From: JANMZR01 sp031383555
GTDB taxonomy: Bacteria; Bacteroidota; Bacteroidia; Cytophagales; Spirosomataceae
Assembly: GCA_031383555.1 (NCBI GenBank)
Contig: JANMZR010000378.1
Span: forward strand, 1 to 19,332
Direction of reading: 5' to 3'
Length of the DNA: 19,332 nucleotides
Of this stretch, positions 7,530 to 13,828 are shown in pieces. Each line of letters opens with the position of its first letter. Position 1 is the stretch's first letter. A program made the translations under genes and the position numbers. Under the pieces are notes generated by a model that was given only the letters and a program-made list of their open reading frames with translations, was not told the DNA's origin and searched no databases.

Positions 7530-8616
7530 TTAATTTTTGAATATCTGGTACTATTTCGGCGGTTAGTTTCAAATGTAAATTTATCAAAAAAAAATCGACT
7601 TCAGAAGTTGTTTTAAGCACATATTGATTAATGTAGCTATGCTCTAAATATTTCTGAAAGTTTGTAAAAAAAACACTTTCCTCAAGTTTTGCATATGTGT
7701 TTTGACTAAAAATCAATTTGAAATTCAATGCTTTGTTTTGAACCGATAAATCTAAGCTTACCCATTTTATATTATTTTTATCTTGATTATCCATGTTTTG
7801 AAAGGCCATTTCAATGAGTTGAAAAAGCAGTAAAGGGGCAATTTCTTGGCTTTCAATATCCCCAGTAAAATTTAACGATACTTCCAAATTTTCTCCAAAT
7901 TGTATTTTTTCTAGATAAATAAAATCAATAATCATTTCAATTTCTTTTTCGAGCGGAACCATTTTCGTTTGGCTTTCATAGAGCAGATAACTCAATAAAT
8001 GTGAAAACTTCATCACTACAGTAGACGTCTGTTTCGATTTTTCAGCGGTTAATTCATGTAAATTATCCAAAGTTTTAAACAAGAAATTGGGATGAAGTTG
8101 CGCTTTAAATATGTTTATTTCGATCTCTATTTTTTCTTTTAACAATTTTTTATTGAGCTTTTGTTTTTCATTCCAAAACTCAAAAAGCTTGATGGCACAG
8201 GCACTAAAAGGTACCAGGAAATTAAAGTAATCAAAGCTATAAAAATAGTTTTCTTTGATCATTGTCCAACCAAATTTGCAATTGCAAGGTTGATTGAATA
8301 CATTAGGTAACAAAATCGCTTGAATAAAAGCACTAAAAACATCATTTAAAAAAGCAGAAATTAATACCCAAATCAAAAGTAAAAATGAGAATTCATAGTA
8401 TCGTTTTTTCAATAAATAATATGGTAGTAAAAAATAAATAAGGGTATAAGTACAAAACACATAAACTGGCAATATTAATATGATCCAGATTAGTGAATCA
8501 TTTACTTTAGTGTATTCATTAGGAATTTGAATAAGTATATAGAAAACAATGGTGAATAACCAAAATAAAATATGCTTTTGAAAACGATTATTTAAGTTAA
8601 TTTTCATATTGATCAT
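7522..8616 (-). CDS. LytS-type sensor homologue, degenerate (probable pseudokinase)
   Basis: 364 residues. Four predicted membrane segments (about 13-150) are followed by a His_kinase/LytS-like region, KAQLHPNFLFKTLDNL (about 171-186). Canonical members have PHFLFN; here the phospho-accepting His is Asn177. The N-box equivalent reads QLIEMAFQNM, so the ATP-binding Asn is Met270, and no glycine-rich G box can be found near the end. Autophosphorylation is therefore unlikely. It overlaps the canonical kinase gene upstream by 20 bases and the response regulator downstream by 8, so all three are surely co-expressed. A likely role is as heterodimer partner or allosteric sensor for the active kinase. 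Confidence 0.85.
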   Translation of the reverse strand: MINMKINLNNRFQKHILFWLFTIVFYILIQIPNEYTKVNDSLIWIILILPVYVFCTYTLIYFLLPYYLLKKRYYEFSFLLLIWVLISAFLNDVFSAFIQAILLPNVFNQPCNCKFGWTMIKENYFYSFDYFNFLVPFSACAIKLFEFWNEKQKLNKKLLKEKIEIEINIFKAQLHPNFLFKTLDNLHELTAEKSKQTSTVVMKFSHLLSYLLYESQTKMVPLEKEIEMIIDFIYLEKIQFGENLEVSLNFTGDIESQEIAPLLLFQLIEMAFQNMDNQDKNNIKWVSLDLSVQNKALNFKLIFSQNTYAKLEESVFFTNFQKYLEHSYINQYVLKTTSEVDFFLINLHLKLTAEIVPDIQKLIV

Positions 8617-9733
8617 TTATTTCACTCAATATCACTGGTTGATTATTCGTGAGAGGCAGCTTCATTTCTACCATGAAAGTATTTTTTTCTCGTTTAATTT
8701 TTAGAGAATATTTGAACCCAAACAATAATTGCAAGCGCTTTTCAACATTCTTAAGCCCAAAACCTCCCAAGTTGCCAGAATCGGGGTTTTTATTTCCCAT
8801 AAAATTGTTAATAATATAAAAAGCCAATTCATTTTCATATACAACAATATTCATATTTATTTGTGCTATACCTGTTAGTCCAGATGAGCCATGTTTGAAG
8901 GCGTTTTCTAAAAATGGTAACATCAATAATGGGGCAGTTTTTTTAGAAATAATATCACCTTCTACCTCAAAATTTACCTTTAAGCGATTCCCATACCTAA
9001 GTTTTTCAAGTTCAATATAGTTTTTCAGCATTTCAATTTCCCTTTCCAAACCAATAAGAGGGTTATTGCATTCATGAAGCATATATTTCAGCAAATTTGA
9101 AAGCTTATCTACCACTTCCGTCGCTTTATTGGATTGTTTTAAAGTTAGAGCATAAAGGTTGTTAAGTGTATTAAACAAAAAGTGTGGGTGAATTTGGGAT
9201 TTTAAAAATTGTAACTCAGCCGTTGCATTTTCGTGCATGAGTTGTTGATTTGATTGATCTTTTTGATACCAGTGCCTAAAAAATTTAATCACAGCGGCAA
9301 AGCCAGTAATGGTGAGTATCAAAAAATAATTATTGGCTGTAAACACGTTCTTGTAGCTATGAAAAAGCTCGAAATGGCCAGTTCTGAAAGGGATAATTAC
9401 AAAATATCGATAGGCATATGTAAATAAAAGTGTGGATATGAGAAAAATAATCAAAAGATAAATAAACCTTTTTTTGTGACCAAGCCAAAGATGCGGCAGA
9501 ATGAAATACAAAAAAGTATAAGTGACCAACATTTGTGGCAGTAGAAATAAAGTGTTATTTTGAAAAACCAAACCTATTTTAGAACCTTTAAAAACAGTAA
9601 TCCACATAAAGAAAGGGAAGATTAATAAAAATGCGGACCAAAAGCAAATATGTAAAAGCAATCTTTTTCGGGACAAGAATCTGAACAGGTTCTTATAATT
9701 CAATCGATTTAATTTGGTTTTATTTAGCATCAT
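8597..9733 (-). CDS. LytS/YehU-type membrane sensor histidine kinase
   Basis: 378 residues. Predicted membrane segments lie at about 27-50, 60-82, 90-115 and 133-152, then a linker coiled coil (155-178). The catalytic region has all key elements: QIHPHFLFNTLNNL with phospho-accepting His184, N box LPFLENAFKHG with Asn277, and G box GGFGLKNV at 323-330. This is the first gene of a three-gene operon with a pseudokinase paralogue and a LytTR regulator. The four-segment sensor region has no recognisable ligand domain. The start is one of two overlapping ATGs (9733 or 9730); the choice changes only one residue. Confidence 0.9.
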   Translation of the reverse strand: MMLNKTKLNRLNYKNLFRFLSRKRLLLHICFWSAFLLIFPFFMWITVFKGSKIGLVFQNNTLFLLPQMLVTYTFLYFILPHLWLGHKKRFIYLLIIFLISTLLFTYAYRYFVIIPFRTGHFELFHSYKNVFTANNYFLILTITGFAAVIKFFRHWYQKDQSNQQLMHENATAELQFLKSQIHPHFLFNTLNNLYALTLKQSNKATEVVDKLSNLLKYMLHECNNPLIGLEREIEMLKNYIELEKLRYGNRLKVNFEVEGDIISKKTAPLLMLPFLENAFKHGSSGLTGIAQINMNIVVYENELAFYIINNFMGNKNPDSGNLGGFGLKNVEKRLQLLFGFKYSLKIKREKNTFMVEMKLPLTNNQPVILSEINDQYEN

Positions 9734-10351
9734 TTGGTTATTTTTTATTCATCAAATATCATCTGGCCTAAATCATTCTGAAATACAATCCATTAAATTT
9801 CAAGTGTTTAATAGGCTTAGTTCTAAAAAATTAAGATAAATATAAAAATTTCTTGATAAAAAAATTGAAACCAATCAAATATTATAGCTCAATCACAATT
9901 AATTGATACCGAATGCCATTTGTATCAGTTTTTCAGTTGTATGTCTACAATAATAGTAACCTAGTCTATTTTTAAAAATGGATGCTTTGAAATTACTTAA
10001 TTTTAAATTGAATAAAAACCAAAACAAATTTCAATTTGTAAATTGATAAAAATGTAGCTTTTGAATCAAAAAAACCTAATAAAATATGAACCGATTTCAA
10101 TTATTTGCCTTATTAGAATACACACTTCAAATTTTACAATTGTTTATAACCAGCAGTATTTTTTTCCTTTTTAATAATGGTATGAAACCTAATTCCTTTT
10201 TATTACAAGGGGAATATTTGCTTTTTAACTAAAACTTTATGTTGACAAATTATTGATTATTTACGACTAAAATTAATTAATAACTCCCATTTCGAACCAG
10301 ATATCTTTTAAACTAAACCAATTATTTTTTTACAATTAAAACCAATTTATT
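9734..10351. other. Divergent intergenic region between kinase operon and haloperoxidase
   Basis: 618 AT-rich bases containing the promoters of both transcription units. A GATATTTG close to the minus-strand start (one mismatch to TAnnTTTG) may be a -7 box. I found no clear box for the plus-strand gene and no RNA gene. A 48-codon ORF from 10086 looks like chance. Confidence 0.4.
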
Positions 10352-11737
10352 ATGAAAAAGAGCCTTTATTTTCTTCTTATTATCACAGCATTAGTTATTT
10401 TTAATGGCTGTGATAAAGCCAACTTTTTGGAAACAAAAAACCAAAATAAATCTGGTTTTCCGAAACCAGAAGCACCAGCACAATTAAATGCCAACGAAAA
10501 TGGTCACTTAAAACAGACCAAAACTTATTCATCCGAAGTGGTAACAAGTTGGCTAAATATGCAATTGAATATGTTGCGTGTTCCATTGGCCGCTGGCACA
10601 GGCGCACAAGCATCAGATCGATGTCAGGCCTATTGTGGTATTGCTACCTATGAAGCTGTAGTAAATGGCATGCCCGCTTATCAATCATTATATGGCCAGT
10701 TGACAGACTTTCCACAAATGCCAGCTACCGAATCTGGCAAAGCCTACCATTGGGCGGCAAGTGCCAATGCAGCTTTAGCCGAAATGAATCGTAAGCTATT
10801 TCCAACCACATCTCTGGCCAATAAAACCGAAATAGACAATTTGGAAAATACTTTGCGGGCTACCTACGCTGCTGAAGTAGATGCAGCCACTTTAGATCGT
10901 TCAATTGCATTTGGAAAAGAAGTAGCTACACGGGTTTTTGCTTGGGCAGCCACTGATGGATCAGCCAATCCGAATCCTCCTTATATAGCACCACTTGGGC
11001 TTGGCCTCTGGGTGCCTACAGCACCAACGCCGCCGGTAAATCCTTATGCTAGTCAACGACGGCTTTTAGTACCTGATGTTGCAGATGGCACAGCACTTTC
11101 TCCACCGCCAGCTTATTCAGCTGCACCAGGGTCACCTTTTCATGATATGGTAAAAGAGGTTTATGATAAGTCCTTGGTGCTCACTCCAGATGAAATTGCT
11201 GCCGCAGTTTATTTTCGTGATGCGCCTGGCTATCCGGGAGGTGGGGCCTTTGTTTCAATATTATTACAAGTAATTACCAAAGCTAAACCTATGCTTGATA
11301 TTGCAGCTTTAGCTTATGTAAAAGTTGGCTTGGCTCAACATGATGCAACCATAATTTTATTTACCAATAAATACAATTATAAACTCATTCGCCCAATCAC
11401 CTATATTCGAAATGAAATGGGGATTCCGCTATGGTCGCCAACCATACCCAATCCTAATCACCCTGAATTTCCCTCAGGCCATGCTGTAACGAATTCGGCA
11501 ATTATTGTAATGCTTAATAATATATTTGGAACAAACTTTCAATTTACCTTACATACTTACGATTACCTTCCTCTACCACCACGTAGTTATAATTCATTTG
11601 ATGAAATGGGCCACGATATGTCTAATAGTAGATTTTGGGGCGGATTACATTATAAGGCCACTTGCGAAAAAAGTGAGATACAAGGCAAAAAAGTGGGTGA
11701 GAATATTTTGAATAAAATAAATTTTTTGAAAGAGTAA
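10352..11737 (+). CDS. Vanadium-dependent haloperoxidase/PAP2-family lipoprotein
   Basis: 461 residues. The N-terminus is a lipoprotein signal peptide with a lipobox ending FNGC, lipidated Cys20, so it is anchored in a membrane facing the periplasm or outside. The C-terminal half carries the three vanadate/phosphate-pocket motifs of the vanadium haloperoxidase/acid phosphatase superfamily: KYNYKLIRP (Lys340, Arg347), HPEFPSGHAV (Ser375, Gly376, His377) and SRFWGGLHY (Arg427, His433). All pocket residues are present, so it should be active, either oxidising halides with peroxide or acting as a phosphatase; sequence alone does not decide. It is monocistronic with a strong terminator after it, and divergent from the LytS/LytTR operon, which may regulate it. 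Confidence 0.88.
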   Translation: MKKSLYFLLIITALVIFNGCDKANFLETKNQNKSGFPKPEAPAQLNANENGHLKQTKTYSSEVVTSWLNMQLNMLRVPLAAGTGAQASDRCQAYCGIATYEAVVNGMPAYQSLYGQLTDFPQMPATESGKAYHWAASANAALAEMNRKLFPTTSLANKTEIDNLENTLRATYAAEVDAATLDRSIAFGKEVATRVFAWAATDGSANPNPPYIAPLGLGLWVPTAPTPPVNPYASQRRLLVPDVADGTALSPPPAYSAAPGSPFHDMVKEVYDKSLVLTPDEIAAAVYFRDAPGYPGGGAFVSILLQVITKAKPMLDIAALAYVKVGLAQHDATIILFTNKYNYKLIRPITYIRNEMGIPLWSPTIPNPNHPEFPSGHAVTNSAIIVMLNNIFGTNFQFTLHTYDYLPLPPRSYNSFDEMGHDMSNSRFWGGLHYKATCEKSEIQGKKVGENILNKINFLKE

Positions 11738-11748
11738 AAATGATTAAT

Positions 11749-11781
11749 GAAAATGCAAGGGATAATTTCACTTGCATTTTC
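11749..11781. terminator. Terminator hairpin after the haloperoxidase gene
   Basis: GAAAATGCAAG and CTTGCATTTTC make a perfect 11-bp stem with an 11-base loop, 12 nt past the stop. The stem is T-rich on its 3' side on the plus strand and, by symmetry, also on the minus strand, so it can stop transcripts from the haloperoxidase and from the tRNA-like array coming the other way. Confidence 0.7.
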
Positions 11782-11917
11782 TATTCATGAAGTTCAAGAA
11801 TAAAAATTGAATTACAAAAGCCAACTTTTGGAATAAATTATTACCGATTAAAATTAGTTGAAATTTTGATATAGTAACATTTACAGAAATATTTGCAATA
11901 AAATATTAGAATAATAA

Positions 11918-11990
11918 TGAAGAAAATCAGATTTGAACCTATACAAGCAGCCTGACAAGCTGTTGCGCTAACCTTAACAACAATTCCAAC
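11918..11990 (-). tRNA. tRNA-like gene D, anticodon GTC (Asp-like), degenerate
   Basis: Last of the array, 1 nt after gene C. Putative acceptor GTTGGAA (11990-11984) faces TTTCTTC (11925-11919) with two T-T mismatches and one wobble. The D-loop keeps GG, the anticodon arm is CAGC-TTGTCAG-GCTG giving anticodon GTC, a 4-nt variable loop follows, and the T arm reads ATAGG-TTCAAAT-CTGAT with one mismatch. The discriminator is A and CCA is not encoded. The weak acceptor stem suggests a decaying gene or an RNA not used in translation. Confidence 0.5.
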
Positions 11991-11991
11991 T

Positions 11992-12062
11992 TTACCTCAG
12001 CTGGATTCGACCCTGCACCCTCCTGATACAATCCAGGGCTCTACAATTATTGCTATGAGGTA
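11992..12062 (-). tRNA. tRNA-like gene C, anticodon unclear
   Basis: Perfect acceptor stem TACCTCA/TGAGGTA, extended by two more pairs to 9 bp in the DNA. T8-A9 then a weak D arm (GCAATAATTGTAGAGC) lacking the GG pair of the D-loop. The anticodon stem is CCTG/CAGG with an 8-base loop GATTGTAT (or a 5-bp stem with a 6-base loop), so the anticodon could be TGT or TTG. The T arm is GCAGG-GTCGAAT-CCAGC with one mismatch and G in place of T54. The discriminator is A and CCA is not encoded. It starts 7 nt after gene B. Confidence 0.5.
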
Positions 12063-12069
12063 AATTTTG

Positions 12070-12142
12070 TGGAGAAAAGAGGACTCGAACCTCTATCTAC
12101 GGTTTTTCAGACCATCGCCTTGACCATCTCGGCTATTTCTCC
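12070..12142 (-). tRNA. tRNA-like gene B, anticodon GAA with Ser/Leu-style D arm
   Basis: Complete cloverleaf on the minus strand: acceptor GGAGAAA/TTTCTCC (7 bp), T8-A9, D arm GCCGAGATGGTCAAGGC, anticodon arm ATGGT-CTGAAAA-ACCGT (anticodon GAA, positions 12108-12106), 4-nt variable loop AGAT, T arm AGAGG-TTCGAGT-CCTCT, discriminator A, CCA not encoded. The D arm resembles that of class II tRNAs (Ser/Leu), while the anticodon is that of Phe and the variable loop is class I, so it is a chimera-like tRNA rather than a normal tRNA-Phe. It follows gene A after 3 nt and shares the block GGCGATGGT with it. Confidence 0.72.
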
Positions 12143-12145
12143 AAA

Positions 12146-12240
12146 TGGAGCATAGAACAGGATTCGAACCTGTGAATTAAGGTTTTGTTCACGGAACTCA
12201 ATGAGCAAACCATCGCCTTCAACCACTCAGCCATCTATAC
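12146..12240 (-). tRNA. tRNA-like gene A (Ser-type) with expanded anticodon loop
   Basis: 95 nt. Acceptor GTATAGA/TCTATGC (7 bp, one G-T pair), T8, D arm GCTGAGTGGTTGAAGGC, T arm ACAGG-TTCGAAT-CCTGT (perfect), discriminator T and an encoded CCA (12148-12146). Between D and T arms are 41 nt. The flanks ATGGT and ACCTT can pair (T-T mismatch at one position) around a 25-nt loop that begins TTGCT and ends AA: a Ser(GCT)-type loop with 18 extra nt (CATTGAGTTCCGTGAACA). The extra part contains small hairpins CTC-ATT-GAG and GTTC-CGT-GAAC. The alternative is a CGATG/CATTG stem with the GTTC/GAAC hairpin as variable arm. First gene of the array, 69 nt after the RNA ligase stop. Confidence 0.7.
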
Positions 12241-12250
12241 ATTACAATTC

Positions 12251-12280
12251 ATTGGGTTTTAACCTGTGCCAAAACCCAAT
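12251..12280. repeat. 10-bp perfect hairpin between RNA ligase and tRNA-like array
   Basis: ATTGGGTTTT and AAAACCCAAT flank a 10-base loop. There is no U-tract on the minus strand, so read-through from the ligase into the array is likely. The minus-strand right half (ACAGGTTAAAACCC) also resembles a T arm (ACAGGTTCGAATCC in gene A), so it might be the relic of a fifth tRNA-like unit or a processing signal. Confidence 0.55.
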
Positions 12281-12309
12281 ACTATGTGGGCAACCACTTG
12301 GGTGGGCCC

Positions 12310-13326
12310 TTACTCATCATATTTCAATAAAAACTCAGGGTTAATTACTTTAAAGGAAAGCCTCCCAATATTACCCAAAATATTCACGAAATTTTTATCA
12401 TATTTTTCAATATGTGGCCTAATAACTATACCTTCAGCCCAAGCCAATGGATTTGTAATTGACCTAATTTTTGCTTTTTTCACCAAGGTTGGAATATCTG
12501 TTTCTAACAAATATTTTTCTTCTAAAATTGGTGCTGTGTTTAATGCTAATTCATTGATAATCAATTTGAATTTATCGAATGAAACATGTTCAAATTTATC
12601 AATATCGAATATATTGAAAAAGTAAATAGCCTGCGCTTTTATTTTAAGCTTATTGCCCTGAATACCTTCGCCAACTAGCTCGCCTTGCAAAGCAAAATTG
12701 CCATTTAAACTGGCCAATTTTTCATGAATTTGCAATTGCTTTGCCATTTTCCAAAGTGTATTCTCTTCATCTTCAAGCAATTCTAAATTTCTGGAGCAAA
12801 CGCCAAACTCACCATCTTTAACAAAATAAGTAACGGAAGTACCATCCAATTTTTCTGTGATATAGCAGTTTTCACCTTTATATTTTAGCAATATTTCTTG
12901 TAAAACTTGTACCCTAGTTTCATCAGTTTTTGGAATGAAAGAAGGAAAACTGCCTTTCATAATCCCAGCCAAACTTGCAGGAATTGGGGCTTCGTATTTT
13001 GTAATTTCTAAAGTTTCGGTACAATCTCTACCTTCAAGAATTTCAAAATCTTTCGGCAAAAAGCTTAATGGGAAGCAAATTCCTTGTGAAATTTGACCCT
13101 TTAGTCTGATAGTGCGAATCCTGAATTTCCTGGCACTCAAAAATTCAAATTCAGGTTTTTCAGGCAAAAGGCTGTCTATTTCGCAGTAAATGCAGAGGTC
13201 TCCCAGTCTGTACTCACCTTTTTTCACAACCAGTTCCCAACCCAGTACTTGGACTTTTTCAATGGCATCAGCACCTTTAATTGGTTCAATTGCTATTATT
13301 TTTTGTATGCTTGCTAGTTGTCTCAT
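12310..13326 (-). CDS. ATP-dependent RNA ligase, DRB0094/Rnl5 family
   Basis: 338 residues, matching the size of Deinococcus DraRnl (about 340). An N-terminal OB-type domain (about 1-105) precedes the nucleotidyltransferase domain, the reverse of DNA ligases and typical of this family. Motif I is TEKLDGTS with adenylated Lys159; further motifs are CSRNLEL (Arg179), FALQGELVGEGIQG (Glu216), WAEGIVIRP (Glu298) and the motif V lysine in LSFKVIN (Lys326). All catalytic residues are present. The family seals 3'-OH/5'-phosphate nicks in duplex RNA through AMP-lysine and AMP-RNA intermediates, acting in RNA repair in the cytoplasm. It is directly upstream of, and in line with, four tRNA-like genes, which are plausible substrates. 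The ATG at 13326 gives the usual N-terminus. Confidence 0.92.
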   Translation of the reverse strand: MRQLASIQKIIAIEPIKGADAIEKVQVLGWELVVKKGEYRLGDLCIYCEIDSLLPEKPEFEFLSARKFRIRTIRLKGQISQGICFPLSFLPKDFEILEGRDCTETLEITKYEAPIPASLAGIMKGSFPSFIPKTDETRVQVLQEILLKYKGENCYITEKLDGTSVTYFVKDGEFGVCSRNLELLEDEENTLWKMAKQLQIHEKLASLNGNFALQGELVGEGIQGNKLKIKAQAIYFFNIFDIDKFEHVSFDKFKLIINELALNTAPILEEKYLLETDIPTLVKKAKIRSITNPLAWAEGIVIRPHIEKYDKNFVNILGNIGRLSFKVINPEFLLKYDE

Positions 13327-13400
13327 TTTTGTAATATTTTATATTTCCTCAATTTGTATTTCAATTTCTCAGTATTTTTTTTTCATTGAAATTGAGCAAT

Positions 13401-13437
13401 AAAAAAAGCCCAACCTTTTATATTTGAGGTTGGGCTT
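13401..13437 (-). terminator. Intrinsic terminator-like hairpin upstream of RNA ligase
   Basis: AAGCCCAACC and GGTTGGGCTT form a perfect 10-bp stem with a 12-base loop, followed on the minus strand by seven Ts. It points leftwards towards the ligase, although no leftward gene is visible to its right. It may insulate the ligase, be left from a lost gene, or act as a leader attenuator if the ligase promoter lies further right. Confidence 0.6.
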
Positions 13438-13445
13438 CTTGGTAA

Positions 13446-13790
13446 TTGTTTTTACTTAAACAAATTGCTAAAATAGCTTTTTCCTCTTTTTTCGATAATG
13501 TTCCAAAACTCCCAAACATGACAAACAATTACCTCCAAAATGGGGCATCGTTATGGCCGTATCAAAGGCACAACTTTTTGCACTATCCCGAAAAGTACAA
13601 AGGCGATATATTGAAAGAAGGTTTTGCAACTGAATATTTTGATTTTATAGAAGCATCAGGGCCAAACTTTTGGATTTATGGCCACCATCATTAAAACACA
13701 CCAGATTTTACAATCGGTAAAACGCAATTGATTACCAATCAGTTAGGTTATTTGTTACAAAATATCTTCTTAATATTTGTTGTTTTGTAA
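13446..13790 (+). pseudogene. C-terminal remnant of a calcineurin-like metallophosphoesterase
   Basis: From about 13580 the plus frame reads FLHYPEKYKGDILKEGFATE, then FIEASGPNFWIYGHHH, a stop codon, and in the same frame NTPDFTIGKTQLITNQLGYL. This matches the end of a calcineurin-like phosphoesterase, whose GHxH supplies metal ligands. The N-terminal two thirds, with the D-x-H and GNHD motifs, is absent, and the stop falls just after the metal site. The MFLLKQ start at 13446 is probably not genuine. Metallophosphoesterases can supply end-healing in RNA repair, so the remnant beside an RNA ligase may be meaningful, though it is on the opposite strand. Confidence 0.65.
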
Positions 13791-13817
13791 CAAAATATTA
13801 CTAAATTTGTTACAAAT
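13751..13817 (+). promoter_or_regulatory. Triple TTTGTTACAAA operator and promoter of abiE operon
   Basis: TTTGTTACAAA occurs at 13751-13761, in reverse orientation at 13785-13795, and again at 13806-13816. Centres are about 34 and 21 bases apart, close to three and two helical turns, so bound proteins would share one face. The last copy overlaps a perfect TAAATTTG -7 box (13802-13809), and a TTTG at 13776-13779 is at a workable -33 distance. The arrangement fits autorepression by the AbiEi antitoxin encoded just downstream. Confidence 0.65.
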
Positions 13818-13828
13818 ACAATTTTATT

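Noticed and set aside
10086..10232. 48-codon ORF starting MNRFQLFALLEY in the divergent intergenic region
   Set aside because: AT-rich, no ribosome binding site, no recognisable domain; a stop-free stretch of this length is expected by chance here.
11918..12240. A CRISPR-like or simple tandem repeat explanation for the tRNA-like array
   Set aside because: Units differ in sequence and share only tRNA-type arms (T-loop TTCGAAT or close variants, D arm, acceptor pairing), so they are not direct repeats.
12266..12625. 119-codon plus-strand ORF opposite the RNA ligase C-terminus
   Set aside because: It overlaps catalytic motifs IV and V of the ligase on the other strand and has no recognisable domain.
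13446..13694. An intact small gene starting MFLLKQIAKIAF
   Set aside because: Similarity to phosphoesterases begins only later and continues past the stop codon, which marks a fragment rather than a complete gene.
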